9,324 bases of DNA from an uncultured bacterium (GTDB taxonomy: Bacteria; Edwardsbacteria; AC1; EtOH8): the NCBI GenBank assembly GCA_937958665.1, contig CALGNM010000346.1, forward strand, positions 1-9,324, in the 5' to 3' direction. Position 1 is the first letter of the stretch; each line of letters begins with the position of its first letter. Below are positions 6,125 to 9,324 of the stretch, in pieces. The notes beneath the pieces are model-generated. The model was given only the letters and a program-made list of their open reading frames with translations. It ran no database searches and was not told where the DNA came from. The position numbers and the translations under genes were made by a program.

Positions 6125-6173
6125 AACCCGGTCAGTATCCCGACCCCTGGGGGCCGGGATAACGGGTTGTTTT
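6125..6173 (+). terminator. GC-rich stem-loop: terminator of the upstream cassette or 5'-end structure
   Basis: TATCCCG (6136-6142) pairs perfectly with CGGGATA (6155-6161), with CCC/GGG (6144-6146 with 6151-6153) inside. AACCCG (6125-6130) can pair with CGGGTT (6163-6168) outside. GTTTTGTTC follows, a moderate U-tract. For RNA arriving from the upstream genes this fits an intrinsic terminator. For RNA started at P2 it would sit at the extreme 5' end and could act as a stabiliser or attenuator. The sequence cannot decide between these. Confidence 0.55.
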
Positions 6174-6196
6174 GTTCATTGAATAAAATAGAATTT

Positions 6197-6307
6197 ATGA
6201 AAGGAGGTGAGGCGATCCGGTAGAGTTTTAGCTTAAGGAAGGGACGCAAGTGCGTCCGGACAACCTAGAGGGGATTCAAACAAAACCCAACAAAACTCAA
6301 GGAGAAA
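6197..6307 (+). promoter_or_regulatory. Leader with an orphan anti-SD complement, hairpin and A/C-rich tract
   Basis: AAAGGAGGTGA (6200-6210) is fully complementary to the conserved 16S rRNA 3' end, yet no start codon follows at usable spacing. The only ATG (6197) overlaps it and encodes an eight-residue peptide, MKGGEAIR, that stops at 6221-6223. Next comes a hairpin, GGACGC (6242-6247) with GCGTCC (6252-6257), loop AAGT. An unstructured A/C-rich stretch (about 6275-6298) follows before the real ribosome site AAGGAG (6299-6304). It may be a ribosome standby site or a leader-peptide control element. No known riboswitch class fits. Confidence 0.45.
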
Positions 6308-6310
6308 GTG

Positions 6311-8005
6311 ATGAAGAGATCGTTCTTGTTTATGGCTGTTGCCCTGCTGTCGGTCGTTTGCCTGAGCTTTGCCGCGGTGAATAAGCCGGTCAGGGCCACC
6401 CTGGATGCTAACGGCCCCGAGGGCGCGGCAATCAAGGCCCCGACTCCCAGCAAGTCCCCCGGCGACACGGTGGGCTTTACCAGCCTGGACTGGGTCCACA
6501 ACGGGCCGATGGGCGGCGCCATAGTAGCCGACAAATTGGGCAACCTGCATTTCGGCTACACCTACCGCAACGCCGCCGGCACTGCCGGCAGCCGGACCCC
6601 GCAGTACAACTTCCTGAACGCCTCCGGCTGGCTGGGGGCCACCGATGTGGCGGCCTCCGGGCGCTGGGGCACCGTGGGCTGCAAGCCCACCACCGGGGTG
6701 GGCCTGTTTGCCTACTATTATACCGCCGGGAGCACATACCCCACCATGCTGGGGATTGACGCCGATGCCGGGGTGGGCATGTTCGACATCTACGGCGTGG
6801 ACAACAGCAACCCGCTGGACCAGCTCTCGGCCCATCCCTACCTGGCGGTGGCCAGCGACGACACCATGTACCTTTTGGCCGACGGCGACGCTGACGAGTT
6901 CGTGTTCAACTACTCCTACGACGGCGGGGTGACCTGGGGCACCTGGGTGGACCTTTCCCAGGCCAGCACCAGCTTCGTCACCGATTTCCCGGAGATGAAC
7001 ATCGCCGCCAAGGGCAGCAAGGTGGCCATTTCCAGCTACTGCGTCGATTACCACATGATGTACCGGGAGAGCGACGACTTCGGAGCCACCTGGAAGGACG
7101 CGGTGATGGTGGTTGACGGGCTCAACGGAACGGCCTTGGGAACGGACAGCATCGGCTGCTACATCCACGGGGTGCCCTTCTACGATGCCGCCGGCAACCT
7201 GCACATCGTCAACAGCGCCTTCACTTGGTCGGCCGACACCACAGGAGCCGTTCCCTACTTCGAGGGCATCGTGCATTGGTCGGAGGCCACCGGACTGAAC
7301 TGGGTCCACAAGGAAGCCAACACCGCCGTCAACGGCGGCTCCAACACCCTGACCTGCAGCTGGCCCTGGATCACCCAGATGGACGACGGCACCCTGGTGG
7401 TTTCCTACACCCACTTCGTGGCTGAGGATATCGCGGCCAATGGCACCGCCAACGGCGACATCTGGGCGGCCAAGTCCACCGACGGTGGAGCCAACTGGTT
7501 CAACCAGACCAACATCACCAACAGCGTCAGCAACGGCGCGGCCGACGGGGCCTGCGAGGACGACCGTTACCCGGCCTGTGCCGCCGTGGGCGACAGCATC
7601 CACTTTTTCTGGCTGAACAGCAAGGTGGCCGGAACCTCCCTGCTGGGCGAGCTCACCGCCATGTCGTTCGATCCCCTGCTGCACTACGCGGTTCACAAGG
7701 ACGACATCACCGGAGTGGCCGGACTGCCCCCGACCCGACCGTCCTCCCGGCTGGTCCTGAACCAGAACCGGCCCAACCCGGTGAGCGGGAATACCGCCAT
7801 CAGCTTCAGCCTGCCCAGGGCCTCCGACTACACCCTCAAGGTGTACAATGTGGCCGGACAGGTGGTGAGCACCATCTCCGGGCGCGGCCAGGCCGGCAAC
7901 AACTCGGTGAGCTGGAACAGCCGCGACGTCTCCAACGGCGTCTACTTCTACCAGCTGAACGCCGCCGGCAGCACCGCCACCCGCAAGATGATCGTGGTCA
8001 AGTAG
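6311..8005 (+). CDS. Secreted Asp-box (BNR/sialidase-like) protein with T9SS-type C-terminal sorting domain
   Basis: 564 residues. MKRSFLFMAVALLSVVCLSFA is a clear Sec signal peptide. The mature part has Asp-box motifs S/T-x-D-x-G-x-T-W typical of BNR/sialidase-like beta-propellers, at about 202-209 (SYDGGVTW), 254-261 (SDDFGATW) and 389-396 (STDGGANW). I see no convincing sialidase active-site set (Arg triad, FRIP), so enzyme activity is not claimed. Residues 480-564 form an Ig-like domain of the Por secretion (T9SS type A) or FlgD-like family: LVLNQNRPNPVSGNTAISFSL, LKVYNVAGQVV and GVYFYQLNAAG, ending in a basic tail RKMIVVK. Such tails direct export and surface attachment in FCB bacteria. 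AAGGAG at 6299-6304 suits the ATG at 6311 (6 bases) better than the in-frame GTG at 6308 (3 bases). It is followed by a strong terminator. Confidence 0.88.
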   Translation: MKRSFLFMAVALLSVVCLSFAAVNKPVRATLDANGPEGAAIKAPTPSKSPGDTVGFTSLDWVHNGPMGGAIVADKLGNLHFGYTYRNAAGTAGSRTPQYNFLNASGWLGATDVAASGRWGTVGCKPTTGVGLFAYYYTAGSTYPTMLGIDADAGVGMFDIYGVDNSNPLDQLSAHPYLAVASDDTMYLLADGDADEFVFNYSYDGGVTWGTWVDLSQASTSFVTDFPEMNIAAKGSKVAISSYCVDYHMMYRESDDFGATWKDAVMVVDGLNGTALGTDSIGCYIHGVPFYDAAGNLHIVNSAFTWSADTTGAVPYFEGIVHWSEATGLNWVHKEANTAVNGGSNTLTCSWPWITQMDDGTLVVSYTHFVAEDIAANGTANGDIWAAKSTDGGANWFNQTNITNSVSNGAADGACEDDRYPACAAVGDSIHFFWLNSKVAGTSLLGELTAMSFDPLLHYAVHKDDITGVAGLPPTRPSSRLVLNQNRPNPVSGNTAISFSLPRASDYTLKVYNVAGQVVSTISGRGQAGNNSVSWNSRDVSNGVYFYQLNAAGSTATRKMIVVK

Positions 8006-8020
8006 AAAAGATCATATTAA

Positions 8021-8048
8021 AAAGGGGCGCTGGTGTCAGCGCCCCTTT
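8021..8048. terminator. Bidirectional intrinsic terminator between convergent genes
   Basis: A perfect 12-bp stem, AAAGGGGCGCTG (8021-8032) with CAGCGCCCCTTT (8037-8048), closes a GTGT loop. On the minus strand the stem is followed by a run of Ts (complement of AAAAA before 8024), a good U-tract for the gene at 8066-8584. On the plus strand the T-run is shorter (CCCCTTTGG). It lies 15 bases after the plus-strand stop and 17 before the minus-strand stop, so it likely serves both. Confidence 0.9.
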
Positions 8049-8065
8049 GGTCTATTCCCGGGAAT

Positions 8066-8584
8066 TTATTTCCGGCCCTTCCCGGGTTTGCCGTCCTGGC
8101 CTTTCTTGCCTTTGCCGGCATCCTTCCCCTGTTTGTCCCCCTTCGTGTCCTGCTTTATTCCCTTGTTGTCCTTCTTGCTTTCCCAACGCTTTTCCTTTTC
8201 CCACTGCTTCCAGTTCTTCTTAACCTCCTGGTACTTGAATCCGGAGTGGACCACATTCATCTGGCGCCAATTCGGCGGCAGCCTCAAGAGTTGATCTGGC
8301 ACCGATCTCCCCTTGCGGAGTTTCCAGGGACCATTGTAATGGCCTGCCCGGTACCAGCGGTTGTGATGAAGCCGCCACCAATAGCCCCCGTAGAAAAAGA
8401 AATCATGCTGGTATCCATAAATAAAGTATACATAGGTTCCGGGTATCACTGCCAGCACAGGCTCCTCTGATATCTGAACCGCCGGCAGGCCGATATTGAT
8501 GTTGACATCGACATCCGCTCTGGCCCCCGAGACCATCAGGGCGGTCAGGGCCAGCAGGGTGACCAGGGTGATTCTGTGAAACAT
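8066..8584 (-). CDS. Small secreted protein with aromatic-rich core and basic Lys/Gly tail
   Basis: 172 residues. The ATG at 8584 follows GGAGG with 5-base spacing on the minus strand. A longer TTG start at 8596 would put that ribosome site inside the gene, so it is not used. Residues 1-23 are a signal peptide (VTLLALTALMVSGARA). The mature start is DVDVNINIGLP. The core (50-90) has TYVYFIYGYQHDFFFYGGYWWRL followed by RWYRAGHYNGPW and VPDQLLRLPPNW. From memory similar VNVNIG...GYWYRP...RWYRA..YNGPW proteins are widespread in Geobacter-like and other delta-type bacteria, but their function is unknown. Residues 121-172 are very basic and Lys/Gly/Asp-rich, probably disordered, and could bind polyanions. 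It sits alone, convergent with the T9SS-type gene and divergent from pgsA. Confidence 0.85.
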   Translation of the reverse strand: MFHRITLVTLLALTALMVSGARADVDVNINIGLPAVQISEEPVLAVIPGTYVYFIYGYQHDFFFYGGYWWRLHHNRWYRAGHYNGPWKLRKGRSVPDQLLRLPPNWRQMNVVHSGFKYQEVKKNWKQWEKEKRWESKKDNKGIKQDTKGDKQGKDAGKGKKGQDGKPGKGRK

Positions 8585-8608
8585 GCTTTCCTCCAATTGT
8601 GTTTAGGT

Positions 8609-8637
8609 ATGTTACCAGTTATCAGACAGATTGTCAA
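8609..8637 (-). promoter_or_regulatory. Sigma70-type promoter (P4) for the small secreted protein
   Basis: On the minus strand, TTGACA (8637 to 8632) is followed after 17 bases by TAACAT (8614 to 8609), preceded by TGG, an extended -10. The start point would be near 8602, leaving an 18-base leader that contains GGAGG. Spacing and boxes agree with the three other promoters in the window. Confidence 0.7.
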
Positions 8638-8716
8638 CCATGGCTATTTTGTAATTTAGATGCCTGCTGGGCCCATCTGGTTCGTCGTCCGGCGAAAAAA
8701 GCGCTAACTTTATTGT

Positions 8717-8745
8717 TTGACAAGGCTTGCAAAATCTGATAAATT
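8717..8745 (+). promoter_or_regulatory. Sigma70-type promoter (P3) for pgsA, giving a leaderless transcript
   Basis: TTGACA (8717-8722), 17-base spacer, then an extended -10 TGA-TAAATT (8737-8745). The expected transcription start (about 8751-8753) falls on or next to the GTG at 8752 and only about 6 bases before the ATG at 8758, so mRNA from this promoter would have essentially no leader. Confidence 0.7.
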
Positions 8746-8757
8746 TATATCGTGAAG

Positions 8758-9324
8758 ATGAACCTGCCAAATATCCTCACCTTGAGCCGGCTGGCTATCA
8801 GCCCGGTTTTCATGGTCCTTCTGCTGGCCGATAACCTGTTGCCCCGTTTGGGGGCGCTGGGGCTTTTCTTCCTGGCCTCGCTAACCGACCTGCTGGACGG
8901 CTATCTGGCCCGCCGCAACGGCCAGCAGACCGATTTTGGCAAGTTTCTGGACCCGGTGGCCGACAAGTTCCTGATAGCCCTGGCCCTGGTGGCCTTCGTG
9001 GCCCTAAAGGCGGCCAGCACCTGGGTGGTGATGATCATCATCGGGCGGGAATTTCTAATAATGGGCCTGCGCACCTTGGTGGCCTACCGGCGGGAGGTCA
9101 TGGAGTCCAGCCTGCTGGCCAAGTTTAAGACCTTCAGCCAGATGGTTTCCGTGTTGGGCATCCTGATCTACCTGTGCCTGATGGACTGCCTGGATGCCGG
9201 GATGGTGAGGGTATCTTGGGACATGCTAGATTTGCTTAAGAGTTACCTGGATGGGTTTCTGTTCGGGGCCATGATCTTGACGGTGCTGTCCGGGGCGGAT
9301 TACATCTACAAAAACCGCTGGCTG
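8758..9324 (+). CDS. pgsA: CDP-diacylglycerol--glycerol-3-phosphate 3-phosphatidyltransferase (3' end off window)
   Basis: 189 codons are visible with no stop; the gene runs off the right end, though PgsA proteins are usually about 180-200 residues, so little is missing. It makes phosphatidylglycerol phosphate from CDP-diacylglycerol and glycerol-3-phosphate at the inner membrane. The CDP-alcohol phosphotransferase signature is complete: DLLDGYLAR, then GKFLDPVADK, giving D44, D47, G48, A51, R52, G61, D65 and D69 in the exact D-xx-DG-xx-AR-x8-G-xxx-D-xxx-D spacing. NLPNILTLSRL at the start and IGREFLIMGLR (near 98-108) are typical of PgsA rather than other family members. Several hydrophobic helices follow. 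The start is ATG 8758 or the in-frame GTG 8752 (adds MK). There is no Shine-Dalgarno before either, in line with the leaderless promoter. Confidence 0.92.
   Translation, partial: MNLPNILTLSRLAISPVFMVLLLADNLLPRLGALGLFFLASLTDLLDGYLARRNGQQTDFGKFLDPVADKFLIALALVAFVALKAASTWVVMIIIGREFLIMGLRTLVAYRREVMESSLLAKFKTFSQMVSVLGILIYLCLMDCLDAGMVRVSWDMLDLLKSYLDGFLFGAMILTVLSGADYIYKNRWL

Noticed and set aside
6197-6223. Eight-residue ORF MKGGEAIR as a real leader peptide
   Set aside because: No ribosome site precedes its ATG and it contains no run of regulatory codons; kept only as part of the leader description.
6217-6262. c-di-GMP-I (GEMM) riboswitch, suggested by CCGGTAG and GGGACGCAA
   Set aside because: The two fragments occur in the wrong order and the rest of the GEMM core (CGCACAGGGCAAACC-like arm) is missing.
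8033-8470. Plus-strand hydrophobic ORF opposite the small secreted protein
   Set aside because: It starts inside the terminator hairpin and mirrors the Lys-rich minus-strand gene; the minus gene has a signal peptide, a ribosome site and a promoter.
1-9324. CRISPR array, tRNA, rRNA, insertion sequence or phage genes
   Set aside because: No spaced repeat array, cloverleaf, rRNA segment, transposase or terminal inverted repeats were seen on either strand.

Overview
The window is the left-hand part of a GC-rich metagenomic or draft-genome contig. Its first 47 bases are not genomic: they are Illumina P5/TruSeq universal adapter left on the contig end. Genes have GC-rich codons with very frequent GGCC, while promoters and leaders are AT-rich. 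One secreted protein ends in a Por/T9SS-type C-terminal sorting domain. This domain, with DUF4388 and roadblock proteins and TTGACA promoters, suggests an uncultivated bacterium of the FCB group or a nearby candidate phylum. The phylum is inference only; there is no rRNA or marker gene that fixes it.

Layout. (1) 49-2723, plus strand: a 5'-truncated polytopic membrane protein with C-terminal TPR repeats, overlapping by 4 bases a LipM-type octanoyltransferase/lipoate ligase. (2) 2732-6039, plus strand: a promoter and a cassette of five genes. They are a DUF4388 (PATAN) protein, a roadblock/LC7 protein, a second roadblock-like protein with a Pro/Ala linker, and two small three-helix membrane proteins. 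The first two share a C-terminal domain of about 100 residues that I cannot name. (3) 6040-6310: a dense regulatory region with tandem 13-bp repeats around a -35 box, a GC-rich hairpin, and a long leader holding an anti-SD-complementary sequence with no start codon. It precedes a secreted Asp-box (BNR/sialidase-like) protein with a T9SS-type tail. (4) 8021-8048: a strong bidirectional terminator between that gene and a convergent minus-strand gene for a small secreted aromatic-rich protein with a basic tail. (5) 8597-8757: a divergent promoter region, then pgsA, which runs off the right end and appears to be transcribed leaderless or nearly so.

The most interesting part is the DUF4388-roadblock-roadblock-TM-TM cassette. 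Roadblock proteins usually control or scaffold small Ras-like GTPases (MglA/MglB type), and PATAN/DUF4388 domains occur in signalling and gliding regulators. Here the two are tied together by a shared extra domain and followed by possible membrane anchors, with no GTPase in the window. The promoter of this cassette and that of the T9SS-type cargo gene carry GGCCGA at the same offset behind a perfect TTGACA, so the two may be co-regulated.
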